From: CADEED01 sp039931065
GTDB taxonomy: Bacteria > Pseudomonadota > Gammaproteobacteria > Steroidobacterales > Steroidobacteraceae
Length of the DNA stretch: 64,000 nt
Reading direction: 5' to 3'
Assembly: GCA_039931065.1 (NCBI GenBank)
Contig: JBDTSP010000006.1
Span: forward strand, 1-64,000
A program made the position numbers and the translations under genes. The notes beneath the pieces were generated by a model, which ran no database searches, was not told the origin of the DNA, and was given only the letters and a program-made list of their open reading frames with translations. Position 1 is the first letter of the stretch. Every line of letters starts with the position of its first letter. Shown here one piece after another: positions 51,170-60,048 of this stretch.

Positions 51170-52171
51170 ATGAACCTGGGTTCAGTCTCGATGACGCTGG
51201 TGCTGCTCGTGCTGCTGGCGCTGGCTTTCGACTTCATGAATGGCTTTCACGACGCCGCGAATTCCATCGCCACCGTCGTGTCCACCGGGGTGTTGAAACC
51301 CTGGCAGGCCGTGTTGTGGGCCGCATTCTTCAACGTGGTCGCGGTCCTGTTCTTCAAGCTGACGGTCGCCGCCACCGTCGGCAAGGGCATCATCGATCCC
51401 AGCTTCGTCGACAACCGACTCATTTTCGGCGCGTTAATCGGCGCCATTACGTGGAACCTGGTCACCTGGTACTACGGAATCCCGTCGAGTTCTTCACATG
51501 CGTTGATCGGCGGGATGATGGGCGCCGCCCTCGCCGCCGCCGGCACCGCCCCACTGCTCGCACCCGGCATCATCAAGACCGCCGCGTTCATTTTCCTGTC
51601 GCCGCTGCTCGGTATGTTGCTCGGCTCGTTGCTCATGCTGGCGTTCTCCTGGATATTCTTCCGCCAGACACCGCGGCGTGTGGACAAGTGGTTCCGGCGA
51701 CTGCAGCTGATTTCATCCGCGGCATACAGCCTTGGGCACGGCGGCAACGACGCGCAGAAAACGATGGGCATCATCTGGTTGTTGTTGATCGCCGGCGGTG
51801 TCACCACCAAGGATCATCTGCCGACCTGGGTCGTCGTGAGCTGCTTCCTCGCGATCGGCTTCGGCACGATGTTCGGCGGCTGGCGCATCGTGAAGACGAT
51901 GGGACAACGCATCACCAAGCTCAAACCCGTCGGCGGTTGCGCCGCCGAAACCGGCGGCGCCATCACGCTGTTCATCGCCACACATTTCGGTATCCCGGTG
52001 TCGACCACACACACGATCACGGGTGCCATCATCGGGGTCGGCACTGCGCAGCGTTCGTCGGCGGTGCGCTGGGGAGTCGCGGGCAACATCGTGATCGCCT
52101 GGATCGTCACGATTCCGGCGTCGGCCGGCATCGCCGCAATCTCCTGGTGGCTCGGCGGCCTGATCTTCTAG
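51170..52171 (+). CDS. Low-affinity inorganic phosphate transporter (Pit family)
   Basis: 333 residues with about ten membrane segments. The duplicated PHO-4 signatures are FDFMNGFHDAANSIATVVSTG near the N-terminus and SLGHGGNDAQKTMGIIW in the middle; GIPSSSSHALIGG and GIPVSTTHTITGAIIG are the paired re-entrant-type repeats. Pit proteins import metal-phosphate in symport with protons. This is a short form compared with E. coli PitA (499) and lacks its large central loop. It is coupled to the DUF47 gene and gives the cell a constitutive phosphate route beside PstSCAB. Confidence 0.95.
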   Translation: MNLGSVSMTLVLLVLLALAFDFMNGFHDAANSIATVVSTGVLKPWQAVLWAAFFNVVAVLFFKLTVAATVGKGIIDPSFVDNRLIFGALIGAITWNLVTWYYGIPSSSSHALIGGMMGAALAAAGTAPLLAPGIIKTAAFIFLSPLLGMLLGSLLMLAFSWIFFRQTPRRVDKWFRRLQLISSAAYSLGHGGNDAQKTMGIIWLLLIAGGVTTKDHLPTWVVVSCFLAIGFGTMFGGWRIVKTMGQRITKLKPVGGCAAETGGAITLFIATHFGIPVSTTHTITGAIIGVGTAQRSSAVRWGVAGNIVIAWIVTIPASAGIAAISWWLGGLIF

Positions 52172-52188
52172 CTAGATTGCGGGCGCGC

Positions 52189-52893
52189 TCAGTCGCGCTT
52201 GGGGATCTTGAGGCCCGCGGCCACGGCCGGCCGCGCCAGGAACGCCTGTAGCACACGCTGGACCTGCGGAAAGTCCTCATATCCAACGAGGTCGGCGGCG
52301 CCGTAATACCCCACGAGGTTGTTGACCATCGGGAAGATCGCCATGTCCGCGATCGTGTAGTCGTCGTCCATCATCCAGGCGCGCTTCGCGAGGTGTCCAT
52401 TCAGCAAGGCGAGCAGACGCCTCGCTTCGGCAACGTACCGATCGCGCGGCCGCTTGTCTTCGTAATCCTTGCCGGCGAACTTATGGAAGAAGCCGAGTTG
52501 GCCGAACATCGGGCCGATCCCGCCGACCTGGAACATCAGCCATTGAATGGTTTGATAACGCGCGGAGGCGTCGCGCGGCAGGAACCTGCCGGATTTGTCG
52601 GCGAGATAAATGAGGATGGCACCCGACTCGAACAACGGCAGCGGTTTGCCTTCGGGTCCGTCAGGATCGATCAACGCCGGGATCTTGTTGTTCGGGTTGA
52701 GCGACAGGAATTCCGGCGACATCTGGTCGTTGGTCTCGAAACTGACCAAGTGCGGCTCATACGCGAGGCCGGTCTCCTCCAGCATGATCGAAACCTTCAC
52801 GCCATTGGGCGTCGGCGCCGAGTAGAGCTGGATGCGATCCGGAAACCGCGCCGGCCATTTTTTTGTGATCGGGTACGCAGACAGGTCGGCCAC
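52189..52893 (-). CDS. Glutathione S-transferase family protein (YfcG/YghU-like)
   Basis: 234 residues from a GTG at 52893, two bases after the dsbB stop; codons upstream in this frame lie inside dsbB and lack a start. The N-terminal thioredoxin-like domain has QLYSAPTPNGVKVSIMLEETGLAYEPH and NPNNKIPALIDPDGPEGKPLPLFESGAILIYLADKSG, matching nu-class transferases, in which Thr-Pro-Asn contacts glutathione and the enzymes show disulfide reductase activity. The C-terminal helical domain has YTIADMAIFPMVNN. Coupling to dsbB suggests a redox role. Confidence 0.9.
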   Translation of the reverse strand: MADLSAYPITKKWPARFPDRIQLYSAPTPNGVKVSIMLEETGLAYEPHLVSFETNDQMSPEFLSLNPNNKIPALIDPDGPEGKPLPLFESGAILIYLADKSGRFLPRDASARYQTIQWLMFQVGGIGPMFGQLGFFHKFAGKDYEDKRPRDRYVAEARRLLALLNGHLAKRAWMMDDDYTIADMAIFPMVNNLVGYYGAADLVGYEDFPQVQRVLQAFLARPAVAAGLKIPKRD

Positions 52894-52895
52894 GT

Positions 52896-53399
52896 TCAGT
52901 ACCGGCTTCGGTACGGCGACACCAGGTTGTTCAAAATTCCAACGAGACCGAGCGTGACGGCCATGATGAACACCCAGCCCGGCATCGAGATGCCTAACCA
53001 CTGCCAGTCGACGTGGCCGCACTCACCGCCGCCGGTCATGACCTTACGGACCACTTCGAGCAATGGGAACATCTGCAGCAGGTTGTCGAGCGGCGCGCCG
53101 CAGGCCGGCACCGTCCCGGGCGGCTGGTGCTGGATCCAGAAATGCCGTCCCGCGACCCAACTCGCGGCACCGGCCGAAATGAAAATCAGCAGGGCATAGA
53201 TCGCGCCGCCGATGGTCCGCGAGCGATGCAGCGCGGCAATCAGGAACACCAGTCCGAGCGCGCCTATGCAGACCCGCTGGAACATGCACAGGGGACACGG
53301 CAGGAGGCCCTGGTACTTTTCGGTGTAAATGGCGTAACCCACCATGCCAAAGCTGATGAGCGCGCCCGCCAGATTGATTTTTTGTCGTCGGTCGAACAT
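52896..53399 (-). CDS. dsbB: Disulfide bond formation protein B
   Basis: 167 residues with four membrane helices. DsbB reoxidises DsbA using ubiquinone. The first redox pair CPLC is at Cys35 and Cys38 after the first helix, and the second pair is Cys100 (VPACGAP) and Cys127 (GECGHVDW) in the second periplasmic loop. FQRV after the first pair carries the quinone-contacting Arg. A transferase of the YfcG type follows in the same transcript. Confidence 0.95.
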   Translation of the reverse strand: MFDRRQKINLAGALISFGMVGYAIYTEKYQGLLPCPLCMFQRVCIGALGLVFLIAALHRSRTIGGAIYALLIFISAGAASWVAGRHFWIQHQPPGTVPACGAPLDNLLQMFPLLEVVRKVMTGGGECGHVDWQWLGISMPGWVFIMAVTLGLVGILNNLVSPYRSRY

Positions 53400-53501
53400 G
53401 CCGCGCGACTATATCGCGAAACCGAAAAGCGCCGCCGACTCTCGACCCGACGCACCGCCGCCGCGCCCGAAGAGGCGGCGGCGTGCGGCCGGATGCGCAG
53501 C

Positions 53502-54116
53502 TCAGCCGGGCGACATGCCCAGCAGCTTGAGGACTTCCTCGCCTTTCGCCTTGACGCCCTTGGCCTTCTCGACGGCGTTCACCGCGTCACCCGAGGTGAA
53601 CGCGCTGGATGCCTCGGCCCACATGGACTTCATCGAATCGAGGCCCGACTTCGCGGAGTCGAATGCCTCCTGGCTGAGGCTCTTCGGCAGCTTTTTCGCC
53701 TTGCCGAGAATGTCCAAGCGACTCTGAATCGCCTCGACCATCTTCGGCACGTCGGCGCTCAGTGAACCCCACTCAGCCGTCGCCGCGGCCATGGCAGCTT
53801 CGACTTCGGATTTCCTGGCGGCAACCGCTTCCTTCAGCGAATTGATTGCCGACATCACCGCCGGAGCGCCGGCGAGGACCGCCTTGTAGTCGCCCTTGGC
53901 GACATCGTCCTTGAGGGCAGCCACGCTTGCTTCGACGCTCTGCAGGTCGGACGGCAGAAGTTTGGCCGCGTCGTCCTTGATGCCGGCCAGCGCGGATTCC
54001 GCTTCGGCGACCATCTTCATCGCGGGCTCTTTCTGATTCGCGCAGCCGACGACGAGTAGTGCCGTCGCCAGGCTCAGCCAGATCGAATGAATCAATATTG
54101 TTCCTGTCTTGCGCAT
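53502..54116 (-). CDS. Helical lipoprotein of unknown function
   Basis: 204 residues. The N-terminus is a lipoprotein signal with lipobox VVGC at Cys25, followed by Ala-Asn, which favours outer-membrane sorting. The rest is Ala/Lys/Glu-rich and almost entirely helical, with heptad-like spacing and no named domain (EAESALAGIKDDAAKLLPSD, then AINSLKEAVAARKSEVEAAM). It could be a coiled-coil envelope spacer. It lies 25 bases after a small LysM gene, so both probably act at the cell wall. I do not recognise the family. Confidence 0.75.
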   Translation of the reverse strand: MRKTGTILIHSIWLSLATALLVVGCANQKEPAMKMVAEAESALAGIKDDAAKLLPSDLQSVEASVAALKDDVAKGDYKAVLAGAPAVMSAINSLKEAVAARKSEVEAAMAAATAEWGSLSADVPKMVEAIQSRLDILGKAKKLPKSLSQEAFDSAKSGLDSMKSMWAEASSAFTSGDAVNAVEKAKGVKAKGEEVLKLLGMSPG

Positions 54117-54141
54117 GGGCCTCTCCTGCCGCTCGGGTTTT

Positions 54142-54342
54142 TCAGGGAATACGGAGCTTCTGCCCCGGCTTGATCTTGTTGGGGTCCGAAAGCACGTCGC
54201 GATTGGCTTCGAAGATCTTCGGGTAAAGCATCTTGTCGCCGTAGAACTCTTCGGCGATTTTCGACAACGTGTCGCCCTTCTTGACGACGTAGTGCTGCGT
54301 GTAGGGATTTTCGGCAGCGGGTTTGACAGGTTCGGTTGCCAT
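54142..54342 (-). CDS. Small LysM-domain protein
   Basis: 66 residues from the ATG at 54342; a GTG directly before it adds one residue. Residues about 17-65 form a full LysM domain: YVVKKGDTLSKIAEEFYGDKMLYPKIFEANRDVL with the C-terminal DPNKIKPGQKLRIP. LysM binds N-acetylglucosamine chains, usually peptidoglycan. There is no signal peptide, which resembles the cytoplasmic YgaU/Kbp type, but the BON domain of those is missing. Its ribosome-binding site GGAGAG is inside a 9-bp hairpin, suggesting translational control. Confidence 0.85.
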   Translation of the reverse strand: MATEPVKPAAENPYTQHYVVKKGDTLSKIAEEFYGDKMLYPKIFEANRDVLSDPNKIKPGQKLRIP

Positions 54343-54344
54343 CA

Positions 54345-54370
54345 CACTCTCCGTGGGCCTGCGGAGAGTG
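54345..54370 (-). promoter_or_regulatory. Hairpin that covers the LysM gene ribosome-binding site
   Basis: CACTCTCCG (54345-54353) and CGGAGAGTG (54362-54370) are perfect complements around an eight-base loop. In the mRNA the 3' arm contains the GGAGAG ribosome-binding site and ends two bases before the ATG at 54342. When folded it should block ribosome entry. There is no T-run, so it is not an intrinsic terminator. Confidence 0.55.
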
Positions 54371-54433
54371 CACGCTAACAGACCGCGCGGCCGCCGGCAC
54401 CTCGAGTGCGCTGCAGCGGAAAGCCGTGCTCAG

Positions 54434-55162
54434 CTATTTGCCGGAGGCGCGATCGCGCAGATCCCGCTCCACGTCTTCCAGTTTGGTATGGCGGACATCC
54501 TTGCCGTGCACCATGTAGATGACGTATTCGCAGATGTTCTTGGCGTGGTCGCCGATGCGCTCGAGCGCACGCACTATCCACATGACATCGAGCGCGCGGC
54601 GGATGCTGCGCGGGTCTTCCATCATGAACGTGATGCACTGGCGCTGGATGGATTCGTATTCCTCGTCGACCACGCGATCCTGGCGCGCCACTCGCAGGGC
54701 AGCCTCGGAATCCATGCGCGCAAAGGCATCGAGTGCCTGGTGGACCATCTCCGAGACGATGCGGCCGAGATGTTTGATCTCGCGGTACTTGTCGGCCGGA
54801 CGCTCCATCGTGGCGAGCCGCGAGGCGATGTAGCCGATCTTTTCGCCCTCGTCTCCGATGCGTTCGAGGTCGGTGATGGCCTTGATGATGGCGATGATGA
54901 CCCGCAGATCGCTCGCCGCTGGCGCGCGTGTCGCGAGGATTTTCTGGCACTCCTCGTCGATCGACACTTCCATGCCGTTCACATTGAAGTCGTCCCGCGC
55001 CACTGAGACGCCGAGATTGCTGTCGCCCTCGATGAGCGCGGTCACGGCGTTGGCGAGTTGCTGCTCAACCATGCCACCCATCGCGAGCACCTTGTTTCGG
55101 ACCCGCTCGAGGTCGTCGTTGAAACGGCGCGAAATGTGGTGGGAAAGGTCGGCGGTTTCCAT
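54434..55162 (-). CDS. phoU: PhoU, second copy (with phoBR)
   Basis: 242 residues. It has the same duplicated bundle as the copy at 42161 but a clearly different sequence: SHHISRRFNDDLERVRNKVLAMGGMVEQQL at the N-terminus, ASDLRVIIAIIKAITDLERIGDEGEKI in the first half and VRALERIGDHAKNICEYVIYMVHGKD in the second. This form is closer to the standard E. coli/Pseudomonas PhoU than the pst-linked one. It follows phoR by 71 bases. It is probably the partner of PhoR, whereas the other may serve the transporter; this division is inference. Confidence 0.95.
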   Translation of the reverse strand: METADLSHHISRRFNDDLERVRNKVLAMGGMVEQQLANAVTALIEGDSNLGVSVARDDFNVNGMEVSIDEECQKILATRAPAASDLRVIIAIIKAITDLERIGDEGEKIGYIASRLATMERPADKYREIKHLGRIVSEMVHQALDAFARMDSEAALRVARQDRVVDEEYESIQRQCITFMMEDPRSIRRALDVMWIVRALERIGDHAKNICEYVIYMVHGKDVRHTKLEDVERDLRDRASGK

Positions 55163-55233
55163 GGGAACCTCAGTACTCGCGGCGCGGACGACGGGTCCGC
55201 AGTTTGTTAGGGGTCGATGACGATTTCATGACA

Positions 55234-56547
55234 TCAGGCGCTGGCTGCGACGCGGCCATCGAGCAGGCGCTCGCGCGGGAAGTGACAGGTAAAGGTACTG
55301 CCGCGCCCCTCGACGCTCTCGATTTCGAGCCGCGCGCCATGACGGTACAGCGCGTGTTTGACGATGGCGAGCCCCAGCCCCGAACCGCCAGTTTCGCGTG
55401 ACCGGCCCGGATCGACGCGGTAAAAGCGCTCGGTGAGTCTCGGCAGATGTTCGGCGGAGATGCCGGGCCCGGTGTCGCGCACGGAGAAATGTCCACCCGC
55501 ATCGTCCGTCCACCAGCGAATGTGGAGGCTGCCGTCGACCGGCGTGTACTTGGCCGCGTTGTCGACCAGGTTCGAGAACGCCGACTGCACCATGGCCTCA
55601 TCGCCGATGATCGAGGCGGCGGATTCGACGCTGACTTCGACCACGCGCGGATGGTTCGGCCGCGCCAGGACGTCCTTGCGCAGCAGCGCCGCCATTGCCG
55701 CGACGTCGATCGGCAGTCCCTTGATGGGCGCATCGTTCGCCTCGAACCGCGACAACTCGAGCAGGTCTTCGATGATGCGCGTCATGCGGTCGGTCTGACG
55801 GCGCATCTCCGCGATCGGCGCGAGCATCTCGCCCAGGCCCGGGTCGGCGCCGAAGGTTTCCAGGTAACCGGCGACCACCGTGAGCGGCGAGCGCAGTTCG
55901 TGCGAGGCGTTGGCGACGAAATCCTTGCGCATCTGCTCGAGGCGGACCTCGCGAGTCACCTCGCGCAGCATGAGCAGGCGCCGGTCCTCGCCGTAGGAAA
56001 TGAGCTGGAACGCCACGAAACGCTCGACGCTCGCATCGATGCGCACGATCACGGGAGACGAGAAGTCGCCGCCACGCAGGTACTGCACGAAATCCGGATG
56101 GCGCACGAGATTGTCGATACGCAGGCCGAGATCGGCGCGGCGCGAGAGGTCGAGCAGCTCGCCGGCCTTGCGGTTGAACCAGACTATTTCACCTTCCGGG
56201 TCGAGCATGACGACGCCATCGGGCATGGCGGCGGTCGAACGGCGCAGTTCACGGAACAAACGCGTGAGTCTTTCCTTGTGGAATCGCTTGCGGCGATGCA
56301 GGCGCACCACCTGCGCGACGACATCTCCCCACAGACCCAGCGCGTCCGGCGGATCGGCGACGCTGCGATGGCGGAGCCAGAACGACAACTCGCTCAATTG
56401 CCACAGGTTCCAGGCGAGATACAGGAACAACGCGCCGCAGATGCCGAGCCACAGGTAACCGGTAAACCAGCCGACCGTGGCCCCGAATACCACGGCCGTC
56501 ACCAGTCGCAGCGCGACGTAGACGAAGGCCTGCGTGCCCGAGTTCAT
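55234..56547 (-). CDS. phoR: Phosphate regulon sensor histidine kinase PhoR
   Basis: 437 residues. Two N-terminal membrane helices (about 8-50), the basic linker RLHRRKRFHKERLTRLFRELR and a PAS domain (AMPDGVVMLDPEGEIVWFNRKAGELL) are as in E. coli PhoR. The dimerisation helix carries the phospho-acceptor His in VANASHELRSPLTVV. The ATPase domain has FSNLVDNAAKYTP, DTGPGISAEHLPRLTERFYRVD and GGSGLGLAIVKH. There is no periplasmic sensor domain, consistent with sensing through PstB and PhoU. It starts four bases after phoB ends. Confidence 0.96.
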   Translation of the reverse strand: MNSGTQAFVYVALRLVTAVVFGATVGWFTGYLWLGICGALFLYLAWNLWQLSELSFWLRHRSVADPPDALGLWGDVVAQVVRLHRRKRFHKERLTRLFRELRRSTAAMPDGVVMLDPEGEIVWFNRKAGELLDLSRRADLGLRIDNLVRHPDFVQYLRGGDFSSPVIVRIDASVERFVAFQLISYGEDRRLLMLREVTREVRLEQMRKDFVANASHELRSPLTVVAGYLETFGADPGLGEMLAPIAEMRRQTDRMTRIIEDLLELSRFEANDAPIKGLPIDVAAMAALLRKDVLARPNHPRVVEVSVESAASIIGDEAMVQSAFSNLVDNAAKYTPVDGSLHIRWWTDDAGGHFSVRDTGPGISAEHLPRLTERFYRVDPGRSRETGGSGLGLAIVKHALYRHGARLEIESVEGRGSTFTCHFPRERLLDGRVAASA

Positions 56548-56551
56548 CTAG

Positions 56552-57259
56552 CTAGAGGGGGCGCGCCGAGAACCGGTAGCCCGAGCCGCGAACGGTCTGG
56601 ATCAGGCGATCGAAGCCATACTCTTCGAGCGCCTTGCGCAGGCGCCGGATGTGGACGTCGATGGTGCGCTCCTCGACGTAGACGTTGCCGCCCCACACGC
56701 GATCGAGCAATTGCTCGCGCGTATAGACGCGCTCCGGGTGGGTCATGAAGAAAGCCAGCATCCGGTATTCGGTGGGACCGAGCGCGACGGTGCGTTCGCC
56801 CGAACTCACGCGCTGACTGCTCTGGTCGAGTACCAGACCCTCGATGTCGATGCGCTCGGCGCCCTCGACCGGTGAGGCGCGGCGCAGAACGGCGTTGATT
56901 CGTGCCAAAAGCTCGCGCGGCGAAAACGGCTTGGTGATGTAGTCGTCGGCGCCACCTTCGAGGCCTGCGACCTTGTCGCCCTCTTCGGCGCGTGCGGTCA
57001 GCATGATGACGGGCAGTTCGCGGGTTTCGCGGTCGCGCTTCAACGCGCGCGTGAATTCGAGGCCGCTCGTGTCGGGCAACATCCAGTCGACCAGCAGGAG
57101 GTCGGGCAGTTTGTTGGCGACTTCGGCACGGCCCGAGCGCGCGTCCGCAGCCTCGCGTACTTCGAAGCCCGCACGGCGCAACCCAAACGCGATCATCTCG
57201 CGAATGGGACGCTCATCTTCAACGACCAGAATCTGTTTCGCTGACATGTTTGCTGACAC
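56552..57259 (-). CDS. phoB: Phosphate regulon response regulator PhoB
   Basis: 235 residues from a GTG at 57259 with GGGA at a suitable distance; an ATG at 57247 gives 231 residues and would number the phospho-acceptor Asp 54 as in E. coli (LLLVDWMLPDTSG). Receiver motifs VVEDERPIREMI, Thr in MLTARAEEGDKV and Lys in YITKPFSPRELLARI are present. The winged-helix DNA-binding domain has LGPTEYRMLAFFMTHPERVYTREQLLDRVWG and VYVEERTIDVHIRRLRKAL. It activates pst genes under phosphate starvation. Confidence 0.97.
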   Translation of the reverse strand: MSANMSAKQILVVEDERPIREMIAFGLRRAGFEVREAADARSGRAEVANKLPDLLLVDWMLPDTSGLEFTRALKRDRETRELPVIMLTARAEEGDKVAGLEGGADDYITKPFSPRELLARINAVLRRASPVEGAERIDIEGLVLDQSSQRVSSGERTVALGPTEYRMLAFFMTHPERVYTREQLLDRVWGGNVYVEERTIDVHIRRLRKALEEYGFDRLIQTVRGSGYRFSARPL

Positions 57260-57319
57260 GACATCCCAGGTGACGGTTTTGTGGCGTGCGCATTACAACG
57301 GCAGTCTATTGCAGTTTGA

Positions 57320-58009
57320 TTAAACGGATGGCTCCGCAACGCGATCCCTGACATAAACCGGCAACGCGGCCTCCGGCGGCAGAACCTTGCCCGCCGCCAC
57401 GAAGGGCCGCGCCAGCGCCAGCACCTCGCTGGCACGTGGCAGGAGGTCCGTATACAGCGTGGCGCCCGCCTCGCGGCACCGCTCCGCCAGCGCGGGCCAG
57501 GCCGCGAGGCCTCGTCCTGCGGCGAACCAGGCGACCCCGGCTGCGAGCGCCCCCGGGAGCGCCACGTCGGCCGCCGGGCTCACTCGTTCCTCGTCGGAAA
57601 TCATCGGGCGGCTCGCGTTGACCCCATACCGCGCCCAGTAAACCTCGCGCATGCGGGCATCGTTGACGACCAGGATCTGGCCCGCTTCGGGACGCATCTG
57701 AATGACCCGCTGGGCGACTGCCGCCAGATCGGACACCGGGACGACGCCCAACCCGGCCCCAAATCCGAGACCCTGCGCAACGCTGGCCGCCAGGCGGACT
57801 CCGGTGAAGCCGCCCGGCCCGCGACCGAAGGCGATGGCATCGAGCGAGGCGAGCGCGATGCCGCCTTCGGCCAGCACGGAGTCCACCATGGGCAGCAATT
57901 GCTCTGCGTGACCCCGTTCGAGCTCGAGGTAACGATCGATGCTGCGCTCGCCGATGCCGAGCGACACCGAACATGCCTCGGTTGCGGTATCGAGTGCGAG
58001 GATCTTCAC
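57320..58009 (-). CDS. tsaB: tRNA threonylcarbamoyladenosine biosynthesis protein TsaB
   Basis: 229 residues from a GTG at 58009 overlapping the upstream helicase stop (GTGA). TsaB is the ASKHA-fold partner of TsaD in making t6A37 in tRNAs that read ANN codons. KILALDTATEACSVSL at the N-terminus, GHAEQLLPMVDSVL and FGRGPGGFTGVRLAASVAQGLG are the family signature. It follows the YoaA-type helicase gene, an arrangement seen in many gammaproteobacteria. Confidence 0.95.
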   Translation of the reverse strand: MKILALDTATEACSVSLGIGERSIDRYLELERGHAEQLLPMVDSVLAEGGIALASLDAIAFGRGPGGFTGVRLAASVAQGLGFGAGLGVVPVSDLAAVAQRVIQMRPEAGQILVVNDARMREVYWARYGVNASRPMISDEERVSPAADVALPGALAAGVAWFAAGRGLAAWPALAERCREAGATLYTDLLPRASEVLALARPFVAAGKVLPPEAALPVYVRDRVAEPSV

Positions 58010-59997
58010 GCGAACTCGTCGGTGAAAGGTTCGATGACTTGCTCGATATCGGGTTCGCGCACCATCGCGGCGTTGTCGGCGGTGGTGCCCGCGATGCGGC
58101 GCAGGAAACTTTCGGCGTCGCCCGCCTCGCGCGTGACCGGCATCGGCGGCAGGCTGGCGCGAAACACGCGGCCGTAGGGTTTGTCGACCAGACGGGGATC
58201 GCAGATGACCACGACGCCGCGATCGGTTTCGCTGCGAATCAGGCGGCCCACTCCCTGCTTGAGCGTGAGCGCGGCTTCGGGCAGCTGGAACTCCCGAAAT
58301 GCATTGCCACCGATTGACTTGAGATGCTCGATGCGCGCCTTGGTCAACGCGTCGTCGGGCGAGGAGAACGGCAGTTTCTCGATGATGACCAGCCGCAACG
58401 CGTCGCCCTTGACGTCCACGCCCTCCCAGAAGCTCGCGGTGCCCAGCAACACCGCGTTGCCCGACTCTCGGAAGCGGCGCAGCAGTTGCTCGCGCGGCGC
58501 CTCACCCTGCACCAGCAGCGGAAAATCGCCGAGCTCGGTCCAGCGGTCGCGCATGAGTTGCGCCGCGCGCTGCAACGCGCGATGACTGGTGAACAACACG
58601 AAGGCGCCGCCGGCCGAGGCTTCGATCAACGGCACCGCGACGTCGATCACCGCGCTGGTGTGTGTGGGCGCCGCCGGGTCCGGCAGTTTCGGCGGTAGAT
58701 AGAGCAGCGCCTGCGATTCGAAATCGAAGGGGCTCGGGATGGCCAACGTCTCGGCCTCGTCGAGCCCGAGCCGCGAGGTGAAGTGCGCGAAATCCTCGCC
58801 CACCGACAGGGTGGCAGAGGTGAACACCCAGGCGGCACGGGTACCGTCCGCCAGTTTCGAGAAGCGCAGCGCGACATCGAACGGCAAGAGGCTCACGCTG
58901 AACCCGCGTGGTGTCAGCTCGACGCTGCGCGCGCCTTCGTTGTCATCGGCATGAGTGATCTCGTCGAGCCGCACGGCGAGCTCGGTGGCGCGCGCGGAGC
59001 ATTGCGCCACACCGGGCTCGCGACTCTGTTCATTCAATTCCGCGGTGAGATTGCGCAGAGCGCGTGACAGATCCTGCGCGGCGTCGGCCAGCGGCGTATC
59101 CGCCGCCAGCCAGTTAGGGCGTTGCGTGGCGCGGAAAATATCCGCGAGCGCGGCCAGCGCCTTCTCGACCGCGCCGAGCTCGCCTGCGGCTGCGCTCGCG
59201 GACGCGCGCGCTTGCGCGAGTTCCTGGCGCGCATCGCGCACCAGGAACTCGACCTGGCGGCTGCCGAAGCGCGTGCCGAAGAACTGCGTGGCGAGATCCG
59301 GAATCTGGTGAGCCTCGTCGAGGATCACGGCATCGGCCGCGCCCAGCAAATCGCCGAAGCCATCTTCCTTGAGCGCCAGATCGGCGAGCAGCAGGTGATG
59401 GTTGACGATGACGATGTCGGATTCGATGGCCTTGCGGCGCGCATCCATCACGTGACAGCGGCCGACGTCGGGGCAACGCGCACCGAGGCAGTTTTCGCGC
59501 GTCGAAGTGATCTGCGGCCAGAGTGGGTGCGCATCGCCGAGATCGGGGACCTCGGCGAGGTCTCCGCTGCGGGTGACCTGAGCCCAGCGCTCCACGCGCG
59601 CCAGCGTGCGGTCGCGGTTGCCCGCAAGACTGCGCTGCGCGCCGTTCTGCTTGAGCCGGTAAGTGCACAGGTAGTTGGAGCGCCCCTTGAGCAGCGCCAC
59701 GCGGGCCGGCACGCCGATGGCCCCGGCCACCAGCGGCAGATCCTTGTTGAAGAGCTGATCCTGCAACGTGCGGGTGCCGGTCGAGACGAGCACGCGTTTG
59801 CCCGACAACAGCGCGGGAACGAGGTAGGCGAAAGTCTTGCCGGTGCCAGTGCCGGCCTCCACTACCAGCGAGGACCGGTTTTCGAGAGCCATGGCGACGC
59901 GCAGCGCCATGGCCAGCTGCGAACGACGCGGCGTAAAGCCGGGCAGCGAGCGCGCCAGCGGGCCGCGCGGTCCGAATACCTCGTCGAGATCGTGCAT
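58006..59997 (-). CDS. DinG-family ATP-dependent DNA helicase (YoaA-like)
   Basis: 663 residues. It is an XPD-like superfamily 2 helicase: FTPRRSQLAMALRVA (Q-like motif), Walker A VVEAGTGTGKTFAYLVP, DEAH in VILDEAHQIPD, and C-terminal motifs AWVFTSATLSVGEDF and ALTLKQGVGRLIRSETDRG. Four Cys residues (one in NYLCTYRLK, three in ENCLGARCPDVGRCHV) can hold the 4Fe-4S cluster of this family. YoaA helps repair replication forks with the HolC subunit in E. coli. The tsaB gene is coupled to it by a four-base overlap. Confidence 0.93.
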   Translation of the reverse strand: MHDLDEVFGPRGPLARSLPGFTPRRSQLAMALRVAMALENRSSLVVEAGTGTGKTFAYLVPALLSGKRVLVSTGTRTLQDQLFNKDLPLVAGAIGVPARVALLKGRSNYLCTYRLKQNGAQRSLAGNRDRTLARVERWAQVTRSGDLAEVPDLGDAHPLWPQITSTRENCLGARCPDVGRCHVMDARRKAIESDIVIVNHHLLLADLALKEDGFGDLLGAADAVILDEAHQIPDLATQFFGTRFGSRQVEFLVRDARQELAQARASASAAAGELGAVEKALAALADIFRATQRPNWLAADTPLADAAQDLSRALRNLTAELNEQSREPGVAQCSARATELAVRLDEITHADDNEGARSVELTPRGFSVSLLPFDVALRFSKLADGTRAAWVFTSATLSVGEDFAHFTSRLGLDEAETLAIPSPFDFESQALLYLPPKLPDPAAPTHTSAVIDVAVPLIEASAGGAFVLFTSHRALQRAAQLMRDRWTELGDFPLLVQGEAPREQLLRRFRESGNAVLLGTASFWEGVDVKGDALRLVIIEKLPFSSPDDALTKARIEHLKSIGGNAFREFQLPEAALTLKQGVGRLIRSETDRGVVVICDPRLVDKPYGRVFRASLPPMPVTREAGDAESFLRRIAGTTADNAAMVREPDIEQVIEPFTDEFA

Positions 59998-60048
59998 TGA
60001 CGTCTTAAGAAGCCCGAAAAATGCGCTGCCGGTGAGCGCGCGGGCACG

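Noticed and set aside
52168..56556. TCTAGCTAGA at the stop codons of pit and phoB
   Set aside because: Two copies of a 10-base palindrome at stop codons are too few to treat as a repeat family.
57270..57287. Sequence resembling a PhoB box (12 of 18 positions, minus strand) before phoB
   Set aside because: It ends only 11 bases from the chosen start codon, leaving no room for a normal -10 and leader, so I did not list it as a feature.
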